Shown here piece after piece: positions 38,001-51,840 of a DNA stretch of 64,000 nt. This DNA is from Lucifuga dentata. Its lineage: Eukaryota; Chordata; Actinopteri; Ophidiiformes; Bythitidae. The translations under genes were made by a program, and so were the position numbers. Positions within the stretch are counted from its first letter, which is position 1; each line of letters begins with the position of its first letter. The notes under the pieces are model-generated. The model was given only the letters and a program-made list of their open reading frames with translations, did no database searches and had not been told where the DNA came from. Location: assembly GCA_014773175.1 (NCBI GenBank), contig VXCM01003238.1, forward strand, positions 1-64,000, read 5' to 3'.

Positions 38001-40222
38001 TTTCAGAAGTACAGAAGGAGTTTGGGGTGTGTGGCATATTATGATTTACAATAACACAAGATAAGGTTAGCAAATATACAAATGTAATTGTTTGTTTGTT
38101 TGCTCCTAACGTGCCTCAGAATCCGAGCAAATGACCAAAAATGCCATCTGGGGAAAAAATGAAAAATCTTTCTCTTCACAGTCTTATCTGGCTCCTTTTT
38201 TCTATTGTTGTGCATTTTGTATTTCCTGTCACTGTTCGTCTTATGTTCTGAACTGTAAAGTGTGCATGAAATGTCACTTTATAAAGTAAGATGCCCTTGA
38301 ATACTTTCATAAAATGTTCAATTTTTTAATATTTTTTTCATAAGGGTCAGGTTTAAATGTGCAGTACCCTCAAATCAAGAGGCTTTTTATTAGTAGAGAC
38401 AAAAGTCTACCATTCTGTCGACAAGCGTAGACGTTTATTTAGAAGATGAAGGATGATGTGATTAGAGATCAGGGCTCCTCAAGGAGGAGCACAAACTTAA
38501 AATCTTCAGGGTTAAGTGTATCTTAAATTATAAAAGCATGTTATTGTGAATGGATCACAGACTCATTTCCAAATGGAAATGGTGAATTACTATGAAACAT
38601 GGTTTGAAAAGAAGATGTTTAGACGAGCAAAATTGCGTAAACTTTGCTCACTTAGAGCGTGGGGCAAATGGAGTTAAAAGGGCGAATAAGGTGCCCAAAG
38701 CAGAGCAGAGCCATCAGCAAAGTCAGAAAGCTAATCCAAATGTTCTCCTTGTGGTATTACGGGACAGAAGAGATGGTGAAAAAGAAGAGCAATGTTCCCA
38801 AACGATGGGGGAACTGGAGATTCTGCAGTTTCCTGGTGTGTGTGGGTGTTTGTGCATATGTGTGCCTTTTAGTTAGCCTTTTCAAACCATGGAGAGTTTT
38901 CAGATCCCTAGACACATGCTTTTCTTGAGAAACTACTCTGGGCTTTCACAAATGCAAGGAAATGTGTACTTCCCTTAAAATCCATGCTTTTCAGCATTTG
39001 CTTATGCAGGGCTGCTTGTGTTTGCCTGGGGCGCATTTTCAAGTTATATGCATAACTTTTACTCAACTTCTCGGAAATAACATCTCCATCTTGGCAAAAA
39101 TTATGTTTCTTGTTTTTACCTTTATTTATTTATTTTTTTTTTAACAATTGTATGTTAAAAATGTTTGTCTCAGTCCCATGGTTACAAAGCATGTGACACC
39201 AAGTTTTCTGTTGAAGCCATAAAGTCAACTTTGCAGGTTAATTGGACTGTGAACATTATCATAGTTATGACATGTTACAATATGTTGTTTACTGTCATCA
39301 GTTAATGACTTTGGTAGATGTGTACAGACGCTTCAACCTTTCTGAAAATGGCTGACTGACTTTTCATGGCTATGCTGTCCTGTACAGACTGGCAGGCCTT
39401 GCTTGGAATTTGTCAAAAATATTGAGTACCGAGCATTATAAACTGTGTTTGTGTGCATTCATGCAGGAATCTATGGGGTAATTCATAAGACACAGCTCCC
39501 TCATTCATAAACATCTGTTACTGGCCTCTTTTATCATTTGCATTTAAAGAGGTGTTATGGTATTTCCTCATTTGCAAGTCAGGTAAGCCAGTCATAAAAC
39601 ATGCCATCACACAAAAGCTGAAATCTGGGCAAAACAGATGTTATTTCCTTCGATGTTTTAAATTCCAGGGATAGTGTCCTCAAAACAACATCTTTCTCCA
39701 GCATCTTATCGACTCCTGTGTGTGCTGGGACTCCTGGTTGTGTCTAAATGTGTTTTCCTTCACAACTCTTTGTTCATCATTTCATCATTTTTGATGCTCT
39801 AAAAGTGTTGATGGTTTTTACTATATTTCCTCAGATCTCTTGTTTTGAAGTTGCAGCGTTTCTACCAAAGAATTAGGAACGATTCATAAATGTGAAGCTC
39901 AAATTTTGCTTTCGGCAATGGGATACCAGGGTGCTTATGAACTCCAACAGAAGTTTATGAATAAGCTTCAGCCGTCGTGGCTCTGATTTAGCGTGCACTT
40001 CTATGAATTACCCCCAGAGTGTGTTTATTATATTTCACTAATCTAGCACTCAAAATGTTTAAAGGTTTTGCTTTTGAAGAAAGTTGGGGACATCCAGTAT
40101 AAACCCTCCCTTCTATGTGTCTTATTCTGTTCATGAGTGTCTTTTCATGTATTCACGTGTGTTTCCGGCAGACATATATTAACACAAAATGCTTTCTTTA
40201 GTCTGACAGGCCATTCCAATGC

Positions 40223-40253
<31 letters not shown>

Positions 40254-43200
40254 GACCGGCTTTAATGTTAGAAGCTAAAAGGGACTGGCAGTAACAGACA
40301 GCCTAAGTGGTGCAAATGTACCACCTCGAGAGGATTACAGACACTACATCACTGTATAGAACGGCACCTCATACACTGGCTCACAACAGGGACAGAGGCG
40401 TCTGCTGAGCAAGGATGTCTCTTTTTAGAAAGTCACTGTGGCTGGGGGTGGGGGATGCAGCACTGCAGATAGACTGGATAGGTGGAGCACCCAGGGATAA
40501 AGCTTGGAAAATGGAAACACACTGTCGTTCAGCTGTGATGAAACGCCTGCAGGAACACAGCGCCGCGCACAAACACTGAGTGCAGACTGGGGACCCGCTG
40601 AACGCAGACTGTGGGTGATATCTTTATGTGCAGAGAATAGCCGAGTCCAAATGGGCTTGATGTCAACAAGAAAACTTCGAACCAGAATTCCACTGGCAGT
40701 TATGTCTGTGAATAAAAATTCGTAGACATAAAGTGAGTGCTGCCTCACTCTCAGCGAGGCAGCACGACATTTCTCCTATTCTGCTTGAACCGTGTGTCCT
40801 GCAATAAGCATCATTTCACTGTAAAGGTGTGACTGGCTGGATTCTTTTGTTCTCTTCATGTTTTGGCCCTTTCAGCATTATATATTTTGTGGCGTTGTCT
40901 TCCTTTGTCTTTTATTTATCTCTCCCCTCCTCTCTCATCTGCCGTTTGTTCTGTTGTGTTTTCATTGACACGGTACTGCAAGCTTTAGCCATGGCACAGT
41001 GTGGCATTGCATGGCACGTTGTGTTCTTAATACACTGACCTGCTAGGGTGCAGGGCCAAAAATTGATATCCATGTCCGCTCCAGGCTGTGTCTCGGCATG
41101 ACAGCAAATTGATTGGCTCTCTTGTATAACTTAGCTGTTGTAGGTGTTTTGTTTCATCTCTGTGTTCTTGTTCTTACCTTCATCAGGAAGATAAGAGCCT
41201 CGCTGTTTTCTGATTAGCTCTCCTCTGCGCTATCAGATCTGTAATGTATCTGTAATGATCTGTAATGTAATGTTGTTTCGTTTATATACTGGCAGTACAA
41301 AATAAGAAACTTCCTGCAGCTGCTTCACATTAAAAGTTTTCTTGGAATGCCTTCACACTAAGTGTTTAGCTTTTTGAGTGACCGACTAAATGTTAACTTG
41401 ATGATGAGATGTCTGCCTTGCTTCTGATCATCAGCAAAAAGTTTTTGCACAGAGCCATGCCGTCTCGTCTTGTCTCCTGTCCTGTCCTGTTTGTCAGCCT
41501 TCATATCATCTATCTTCCTTGCTGTGTGTCTATGGACTAAGTAATCTGTGGAGTGGATCTTAGCCAGGCGGTTAACTAATATCGGCTTTCTTCTCATCTA
41601 TGGTCTGACCAGTATCTGTCCAGTCTCCCCTTCTAAGTCTCACACTGATTAACGGCTCTTATTAGCTCTAATGAGCTGCTAAGTGATTGCCCGAGCACAG
41701 CTGCTGACATCCAATGGGAACAGTCTTCTGTTCTGTGTTCCTTATCTACTTTTGCTTTCTCTAATTTCTCCCACTTTAATCATTTGGCGAGATTATTGAT
41801 TTGATGCAGGCATTATTTTTCTTCCAGACAGAGTGAGATTCATTCTTCACTTTTCTTTTACATTGTCTGTCTTTCTCTCTCTGCCCTCCTGGGCTTTATC
41901 TTGGTCTCCGCCACTCTATTTGGTTTAGAATGCAATCGCCATGTTTCTGGGGTTAAGTAATAGCATTTGGACTGGAGAAATTGAATCAGCCTTATGGTTT
42001 TGACCCTCAGTCTCTGTCGATCTCCACCTTTCTCTATATATCTATCCCTCTTTGTCTTTTCTGCAGCATGTTCTTTACCTCAATAGTCTTTTGATGGTTA
42101 TCCGTTTTCTTTCTCTAACTCTCTCTCATTCCATAGTTTTTGCAGCACCTCATTTTTCTAAAATTTGACTAAGACCAAATGTGACTTAATCAAGGTGCAC
42201 GTGGATGAAGAAGCAGTAACAAGGTAATTCATCATTTGGATTCAGTGGTAAAATCCATTATTATGGATCCCATCACAGTGTGAAGGGCTGTGTGAAGGTA
42301 TTTGAGTCGCTATGTTATCCTAGTCTACCAAGTACTGCAGTGAGATGCATAATAATGCACTTGAGTCACACCTATAGGGCTGCCATGCCAGGCAATGTAT
42401 TGTTTTAAACTTGCATGGGACATTAAATGTTTGCCAAGCCCTGGCCTTATACTATTGAAGAGGCCTGCTTTTTGGGACAGAGGTGAGAAGGGACATAGTG
42501 CTGCTGGTTGAACTTCCTCTTATTAATCTTCAACTGAATTCACACAATTTCTCATATGGTTTAAATGGTTAAACTGAGTCTGGGCGAGTGTTGGTCGGTG
42601 TTTGGTATAGATTATTCGGTAATGTGAATGGAATCATCGTCTGGTTGCACTGTTGGGGGTTGTACTGTTATTCTTATAATCATGTCACTTCATTATGTAT
42701 GTTTGTGTGTAGTGTACTGTACAAGCGTGTAGTTCACAACGACTAAAGAAAATCTACAGCAGCTAGTTAGTAATTGTATTGATAGTGAACTATTCTGGAG
42801 GAATGCAAATGTATTTAGTGTTAGCAGCTTCCTTCACCATTCAAACTATGAATTGTAGTTGCTAAAAGCATAGTTTTAACAAGTCAGTACTAGAACATGT
42901 AATAAAAGTAGAAGTTGTACGCTTGTGAGTTTAATTATATATCACATTACCTCAACAACTATGTCACAGAGGAAGTGTTTCAGTCTTTCTAAGTAGTGTG
43001 ATTTCTGGAGTTATGCAGTTATTTCTCACAAGCAAAATGTGTGACATTTGGAACAGAGCATTAGCAATGTTTTTTTTCATCAATACAAGGAAAAACTATG
43101 ACACTGAGCAATAAGAGACACAATTTAACAAAATCTCTGTTCGTTTCACTTATATCCAGTTGTGTCCATCCTTTCGATTTTAGAGCATTTGCTGTGAAAC

Positions 43201-46200
43201 TGTGGAATTTATTGTATTGGATTGTATACGTATAGAATTTAGAATCATTAGCTGTGCATTTGTCTGCTTCTCGCCTGATCTGATTTTCTTCTCTTACCAG
43301 AGATTCTCTCATCGCTCCTGATAAAAAGCAATGGAGCCCCGAAATGATTCAGAGAAATAGTTCTGTCAAAAAGTGATTTATCTTCCATGAATAATCGCGG
43401 GGGTTATTGAATATTTTTAGATTAAGTTAATTACTTGACTATAAAAAGCCATAAATTGAAGTTCTCAGATTTCTCCAAGTCTCTCTTGTTCTCTCTGTCA
43501 GCCATGTGACTGGGGGGAAAAAAAATAAAAAATCTGTTTTATCATTCTGTCACCAGCAAGGCACGTTCTGCTTGACCTGATGCAATTGGAGGCAATTGAA
43601 ACAGTCATTTTACGGAGCTGCTGTGGTGCTTGTGGGGCACTTTAAGTTGCATCATACGTGCTAGACAAACATATACTTATATGGACACATTAGCATGCAT
43701 CACTTACATATGTGTGCACTCGTGAACAAATACACTCAGACAAAGACACTCATTCGTGTATACAAATGCACACATGCACGTGCAAAGCATCTGGACACAT
43801 TCACACAAATTATTCATGCACATCTGCAGTATGTCACATCTATACATCCACCTTTGTTCATACTGCTGTGTGAATATATGTACCCATACACACAATCATG
43901 TAATTAACGTTTTCACACTCCAGCACAGCACCGGATTTGTAAGACATCCCAACTGCCATTCTGCACCATTTTTTTCTTTCCTCTGTGTTTTAATTGTCTG
44001 CTGCCATTCATATTGTGCACTTATTACGATGTGCCTAATGTTTTCTTCCCCTAACTAAGCCTGCAGATTACACACACTAATGATTTAATGGGCTGATCTG
44101 CCACTAATGTCTCTGGAAACTTTCCTGCAGCTCCTAAATGTGCCTGGTGCATTGGGCAATCAGACATAGCATCGGTCATTTATGACAGGACAGACAGTTT
44201 AAATGCATGAAGCATGAATGAATACTGTATGGGTCTTTAGAAATTCCCATAATGTATGTTAGCTCCTGTGTCCACTTTGCACCTCTATATTAACGTGTAG
44301 TCCCAACCAAATGCTTATAAAGTGTTGTTCGGGGCTTTTGTTGTTATTGCGTAACCATTCAAAATGTAGCAGCAATTTTGAGCTTTACGTGCTTCAAGTG
44401 CAACAATTGTACTAAGCTAAATAACACGTTTTTTTCTATTCTGAAATAATGCAGGAGAAGCGCAGTGCCTTGAAGAGACAACACAGATGCTAACACACAC
44501 ACACACACACACACTGAAGGTCCAGCTCTATGGATATACTGCATGAATATAGACACTTACTTAAAGGGAAAATCTTTTCACTTAAGTGTTATTTTTCATT
44601 TTACATTAAGAACAATAATATTATAAGTTTAATACCAGACAGAAAGCTCTTGCAGAATTCAAGAGATGGCTCTCATGTGCTTGCAGAAGAAACTTAAGAA
44701 CTGTCTGTAGATTTCAAATTTTAACAATTTTTTTTTTAAAGTGCATATTATTGTTTTTGAGTGTAATTTTGGAGGAAGCAGGTATTGAACATTGTCAAAG
44801 TTGCAAAACTTGAGGTTTACACCTACAGAAATGCAAATCAAATGCAAAACCAAACCCATTGGTCCTCAGCTGTCCTGAAATCTTTGTGTTTTGATCAGTT
44901 CTGTAGTTCTGTAACACATTTGAACTTACCCACCCACCCACGGATGTGGTTAAACGCTCTCCTGAAGTTTGAGTCTAGTGAGTTTAGCCAGCATCTGTGT
45001 TTCACAGTCCATGGGTGTTGCATGCTCAGACCTGACACACCTGCCAGTGAGAACAGAGTGGGCAATTTGAGAGGGGGGCCTTAAAGAAGCTCAACTTAAA
45101 ACAGTCTGTTATCACTCAGTATGCACAGCAGTGCTGCAGAAAGGGAGAGCAGAAGTGGATCAATGTGTTAATTTACACACATTAAAGTATTACATAAATT
45201 TCAAAATAGATCCCTAAATGAAAATAACAACACAAACCTCTGTAATATTTCCTGTTTATCCATAATCTGATCAGAAAAATAGAGTTCTGTGTTCTGAATT
45301 CTTTTAGATCACATTTTTTAAGGTGTCATGGATTGCTTGATGGACTGTCCTCTGTTGTCTTTTTCTAAAGCTTAAATACTAAATGTAAATCACCCTGTTC
45401 ATTAGAAAAGACCAATTAGCACCGCATGTTTTTTTTTTTTTTTTTTTTNTTTGTCCACACCTTCCTACCGCCATGCTGTGATATTTTGGAAAGCCTACCT
45501 CTGCTGTGCTTTGCAGATTGCTCATTATGTGCAGCCACCATTGCAGTAGGTAGAAAAGATAGGTGCTGTCAGGAACCATCCAGGTTTTTTTTTGTTACTG
45601 ACCCATCAGTTCCTCTGATGTGAATGCAAAAAGCTCATCCAAGCCAAAGTTGTATCTGCTGTACTGGAAAAGTGATGATGCTACTAGCTGCACATGCTAT
45701 GAATCACACATTTTACACAATCACATACTTGTGCTATCACACAGATGCACAGATGTACAAACATGCTTTGGGCCAGTGTGAAGGGTGGTGGTGGGGAGGA
45801 CTTGGTGTGAAAAGGGATATTGGCAGCATTGTGTCAATGGTGGCTTTAACATTAAACACTTTTACCATCATACCTCAGGGCTAGTGGATCATCATATGTC
45901 TGCATATGGGCAGATATCTTATTAATAGCTTCATTCCATTTGATGTCAAGGACTTACATTATCTTCCTAACAGCTGTGGGGTATGCTGTTTGATGTATGT
46001 ACACACACAGTTTATGGTGTAGATAGTGCAAGATGAGAACATTGAACATTTTGGAGTGATTGTGAAGATTGTACGTCCTGAAGGATTCCTTATCAGTGGT
46101 GAGGCTGAAGTTCACCGCTTGCAAGCATAATAGTACTTTGAAGAAAAAAACATAGGAACTTGTAAGAACTTGGAAATGAAGACAGTGGATGATTTGTCAT

Positions 46201-46794
46201 TGGAATGCTTTCATGCTTTTTTTTGTTTTTGATCTAAAAGGTAGAATTTGAATAGAATTATGGAAATCAAGGGGCATGCTTCAGGAGAAACGGTGATGAT
46301 TCAAGTAAGGTTTATTTGTATAGCTCAATATCACATAAAATGTCTCAAAGGGCTTTATAGACCTGCACACTGGTTCCCGATTCAGCCTAAGCAAGGAAAA
46401 ACTCACTTAGAAAAAAAAAAAAAAGNGAAAAAAAAAAAAAAGTGTCACATAAGAAAAACAAAAAGGAAGAAAAAAGGCAAAGAGAGAATGGCCTCTACTC
46501 GAATGGCCAGGTGTGCAGTAAGAGCCATCGGTGGGGAAGCAGACAAATTACAAAGACATAAAAACAGTGAAACATTACAACAAAACAGCAATTAAGCTGT
46601 GATCCAGTTGGAGGATCCAGAAAGATGAAGTCAGTATGAGGACGAGTCGCATGAAATGAATGTCCACAAGTAGGGATACGTTCACATGGTAACAACTTGG
46701 AGAAGAATAATGATAGTTTTCTTTTTCTTTCATCTAGCCTCAGTATAACTTTTTAATATTCTCTCTAATGCACATATGCATACACTACACACTT

Positions 46795-46850
<56 letters not shown>

Positions 46851-49800
46851 CCTCCCCTCCCCCTGCCTCTCCCTCTCTCCCCCCACTCACTTTCTTTCTC
46901 TATCTGTGTGTGTGTGTGTGTGTGTGTGTGCGTGCGTGCGCATGTGCATGCTCTCTCAGTGTTAATGACATCACTCTTACCAGGTTGACTCGATTCTTAA
47001 TTATCCAACAGTATGTATGCCACCTCTCTGGAAATTGTTTCACTTTTCTTTAACAATGGTTGTTATCACACTAATTAATGTCATGGCAGAAAAATCACAT
47101 TTTTGTTGCAGAAGCTTGAGTGTGGAGGGGGAGTAGGGGATGAGCAGAGGTGCAGGGAAGTGGAAGTGTTACACGTCTCAATTATGACTAACGTGTGTTA
47201 GTTTTTAAGTGTCAAGCCTTCAGCTGTATCGCTCGCGTGTCATTCTGAAGGTGTAAAGGGGATTGTGACATATTTGGATTCAACATCCAGATTGTGAGTC
47301 ATTAGATTCATTAGATCTAGTCTAACAATTGCTGTGAATTATAAATAATGACTCTGCCACTTCACGTGTTGTTATGAGCTTTGGATGGTGAAATCTTGTT
47401 AAAACCCGCAGCAGTGTCTTTGGCGGTCGGCAGCTCAGGTTTGCTTGTGATTAAACTAAGCCAACAGAAGGTTTTCAAATATGACTTTTTTTATTGCCAG
47501 TTGCAATCTTCACACACACACAATCACACACACACGCAGACACACACTCGTACAACTACACACACGCACCTAACCACACACACTTTATGATTACATCAGG
47601 CTAAACTAGCTCGTTTATCATCTTACATCACATTACTGTGTGGCCCACAGTTGTAGAGGGCAGATGGCAACACTGGCTTGAGTGTGCTTGTGTGCACGCG
47701 TGTGTATGTGAATACGTGTGCGTGCACGTGTGTATGTATGTAGTTGCCTGCTTTCAGTCTCTGGAGGTGTAACCCGGCTCTGCTTGCCAAGCTGTGCCAA
47801 GTCCTTACATCTGGCAGCGACCGAGCAGTTGGTCTCTCTGGATGAGTTGCCCCCTGCGCCAGGACAAACAGGAAATGAGCCCCGGGGGGCTGGCAGGAAG
47901 CTGGCTCCGTAGCCAATAGAAAGAGAGGTAAGGAGGAGGAGAGTGGCTTGGAGAGGCAGGATAGCAGTAGCAACAGAAGAGATGTCAAAGGAGAAGGAGA
48001 AATGGAGGAGGGGGAGTAGAGAGGGAACCAGAATCGTGGGTGGATAAATCTACCAAGAGAAAGTTAATGTAGATAAAGCAAGACACAATATGGCCGAGCT
48101 AAAACTATGTCTGGAGAATAAGAACACAATAAAAGTTGGCTTTCCAGAGAGAGTTTAGTTTCCCAAATTAAATATAGATGTTAGTTGGGGCTGCTTTTAT
48201 TATGGTGAGGTTGTTCCCATCCTTAAAGACATTCTCTAACAGTAGGGACAGTAGAAAAATATTGTTCTAATTGTTTAGCAAGCAATAACAGATGTATATT
48301 TATTACTCCATAATTAATTAGTACTGCTGTAAGCGCATTCATCTTTTGTGTGCCTGCACTAGTTTCCTCTTGGCTCCAAGTCTGTGGTCTGTCTGCGTAT
48401 TCTGTGCTTTTCTGCCAGTCTGATCATAAAACGTTTGCCTTCAGAGGCCTGCGTTTGTTTATGCATGTGTTTGAGTGATGGCTGCATCAGACAAGCACTC
48501 CCGCTCCCATGGTGACACGAGGTGAGTTTACTCAGACCTGCCTGCTTTACAAACTGACACATCTGAAAAAGCTCTGGATTTTCTTTGGGAGTCACAACCT
48601 CACAGAACCGGGACTACTAAGACGACAGATAACTGAAGTACAAATTTCAGATCCAAAATTGTCCTGTGTTCTTATTTTGAATGTACGTCTCCCGAGATAT
48701 GGCTGTATCATCAGGTGGTCCCTAATGTGGAGGCAGTGTTCCAAAAGTAATCATCGAGAGTATTTTGAACAAATCCTTAGTGAGGCATGGCTCTTGTAAA
48801 ATTAATTACCATTTTATTTTAAAGGCAGGTGGCCTACTGAGGGACAACGCCTGTTTCTGTACTGAAGGTGGCCCAGTGGCACCTTTCTAGTTATACATGA
48901 TCGAGTGAGATGTCCTGATAAATAATAACAGACTTAGAAGAATTACAAGTTCACAACTTTTACACATTGGGACACCTTGGAGTGTATTATAGAACTTATA
49001 CAATGACCATTTGCTAAACTGTACAAGATAAACTGTATAAACCATCAACCATTTTTTGTTTGTTTGTAGTCAGTTTAACCATGGTTAAACTGCTAATGTA
49101 GCACAAAGCTGAAGCATTGTTCCTCTGCTTACCCATGTTTAAATGTACCTTGTGCAGTGATTAAGAATGGAAGTTTAGTTAACTTTATTTGAGATGCCCT
49201 GATATACAGTAAGTAACTAAGCACTAGAAATCACAAATCACTAATTCAGTAGTATGTAAACAGTTTTGCTGTATCTATAATAGTTACAGAGATAGATCCA
49301 CAAAAAATATTATGTTAATTGTAGTTGTTTCTTTCTTTTCAGTCCACTATATTATTAGAACAAGAGAAACTGTCTTTGCTTGATTGGCCTTGGTGAAGGT
49401 ATGCACTCTCATGAGTGACAATCATATAAAAGCTGTGAAAGCATGAAATTAATTAGCATGTAAACACACAAGGTTTGGTTTTTGTATCCTTTCAACAGTG
49501 AGCATAAAAGTTTCTTTGACTATCTGGCTACAGAAATGATTAATGACTTGAGGTTTGACCGTTGTGCATGTCGAAGTATTCATCAATGTAAGGCAGTTTT
49601 GGATATTAGCAGTTCCTCCAACAATCACAGGGGGCACTGTTGCCCTTTAAACCAGCCATTGTGAGCACAGTGAGTCTCATTATGTCGCTTCAGTTTCTCC
49701 TCCTCTCAGCCTTTCCTCTTGTGCATCCTTGTTATTGTGATGAGCTTTGGCCAATTCCAGTGCAACCACTGGACTCTTGGAAGCTGTCCCTTCTAATCTG

Positions 49801-50917
49801 CTGCAGAGTCGCGGTCTGCATGCGGAACCGAGCCTGACAGCAAGGCCTTAGCTAAGACAAAGACTAATTTGAGACTTTGGGATACTCAGTGTCTCTCAAA
49901 GCTGCAGAGCAGTGGTACATCACCACCTTGTTAATCAGCAGCAACACCATGTAAATTGCCAGTCAGCTTGCTTCCAATTAAACATTTCAACTATAAATGG
50001 TAATGCTATTACTGGTGCCAACCAGCATCCCACGGAGAAGGCGGTGGTCATGAAATATTATAGTCTTCTGGAGTCATTTGTGGAGCCATCAGATCAAATA
50101 CAAAGACCAAATTGATCAGATGGTGGCCCTGATGGTAGTGTTTTAAAAGCTGCTCCAACAGTAACATTTGGATCTAATTCATTTTAGATAACTTCTGCTA
50201 TGGCCTCAGTTGAAGCTGAGGACAAATATTGTGGGGTTTTCATCCTATCAGCTGTTTCTGACTGGTAATGTTTCCTCGGCAGATGGCCTCTCACTCTCTG
50301 GCAATGGTTAACACTTATCATAACAATGTGCTTTTTTGAGATCCTAGTCCAAAAATGTTTTTACATCTGTATATGCTCATGCTAGTGATAGCTGTTATAC
50401 TTCTTTTGGATGTATTATGGTTTTTTTCCTCTCAATCTTTTGTGTTGCTTATAATAGTATTGCTGTTGAAATGGCCTACTCTTGTATAACTAACACGAAA
50501 GATCTGATAGCTGCGTGAACAAAATGAGAATTTTTGTGTAGATGAAACCTTCGATCTATTCTTGTATAGTCGGATTAAAGCTCAGACTACAATAAAGGAA
50601 CCCTGCGCCCCCACCCTCCCCTCCTCCTGCCTGCCTGTCTGCCGTCTCTAACACTGTTTCTGGTTTCTATCCCTCCATCCATCCTTCTGCCAGACAAGAC
50701 AATGATGAGAGAACCCAGGCCGGATTTTGAATGAACAACACACTCTCACAACCTAGTTGTTAGTAGCTTTGTTGTACTGGCCCCCTGCCAACTCCTTGTC
50801 TGTCTGTCTGTCAGACTGAGCATGCTCACAACATCCTATACGACATTCTGTTGGGGTTGCCAAGATACCAAGCAGAGTTGGCAGGTCTTGTGTAGAGTCA
50901 GATGTTTGACGGCGTGA

Positions 50918-50966
<49 letters not shown>

Positions 50967-51581
50967 GCCCTTCTCTGCAGATCATTGATAATCAGTCTCG
51001 TCCCATCTCCTCTCCACTTCCTGTCAGTGGCCTGTCAAAAGCTCTTCAAAACCTCTGCAACCCGTCACACACTGCTGCTGTTAATGACATCTGATGACAC
51101 CCAGTGTGGAAGTAACCCACTTGAGGTGACTTGGGGCCTCGCTGTGCTTGCAGCTTGGAAGTTCCTTTGTGGCAGTGTGTGACAGCATTTTAGGATAAGT
51201 TCAGACGTGATTCTGAAACACATAGTATAGACTATTTTACCATAGTGTGTGTATATATACAGTATACATATTAAACCCAGTAAGCCAAGAGCCTTCTTTT
51301 AGCCTTTTCCCTCCATCCTTCTATCCTTCCTACCTCCCCTTCCCTCTTTACATTATTCTTCAATTGCAGTGCATCCGTCCTTTGCACTTAACAGTATAAC
51401 AGTTCAAAGAAACACCCTTTAATCACAGATTTGTAACGGAATGAAAACAAGAAGAATGTTCAGGTATTATGTGTCCACACAGCCACCACACCCCCCTTCA
51501 TTCCCTTATTTTATTCCCTCTATCTTTGGGCATATTTACTCAGTTTTTCCACTCTTACCCTGCTTGGTTATCTATTCCCCT

Positions 51582-51617
<36 letters not shown>

Positions 51618-51793
51618 NNNNNNNNNNNNNNNNNNNNNNNNNNNNNNNNNNNNNNNNNNNNNNNNNNNNNNNNNNNNNNNNNNNNNNNNNNNNNNNNNNN
51701 NNNNNNNNNNNNNNNNNNNNNNNNNNNNNNNNNNNNNNNNNNNNNNNNNNNNNNNNNNNNNNNNNNNNNNNNNNNNNNNNNNNNNNNNNNNNN

Positions 51794-51840
<47 letters not shown>

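Noticed and set aside
40221..40260. Poly(A) followed by GTCGAC, resembling a cDNA-cloning junction
   Set aside because: The sequence on both sides continues as ordinary intron and there is no vector or cDNA body. A six-base match is easily chance.
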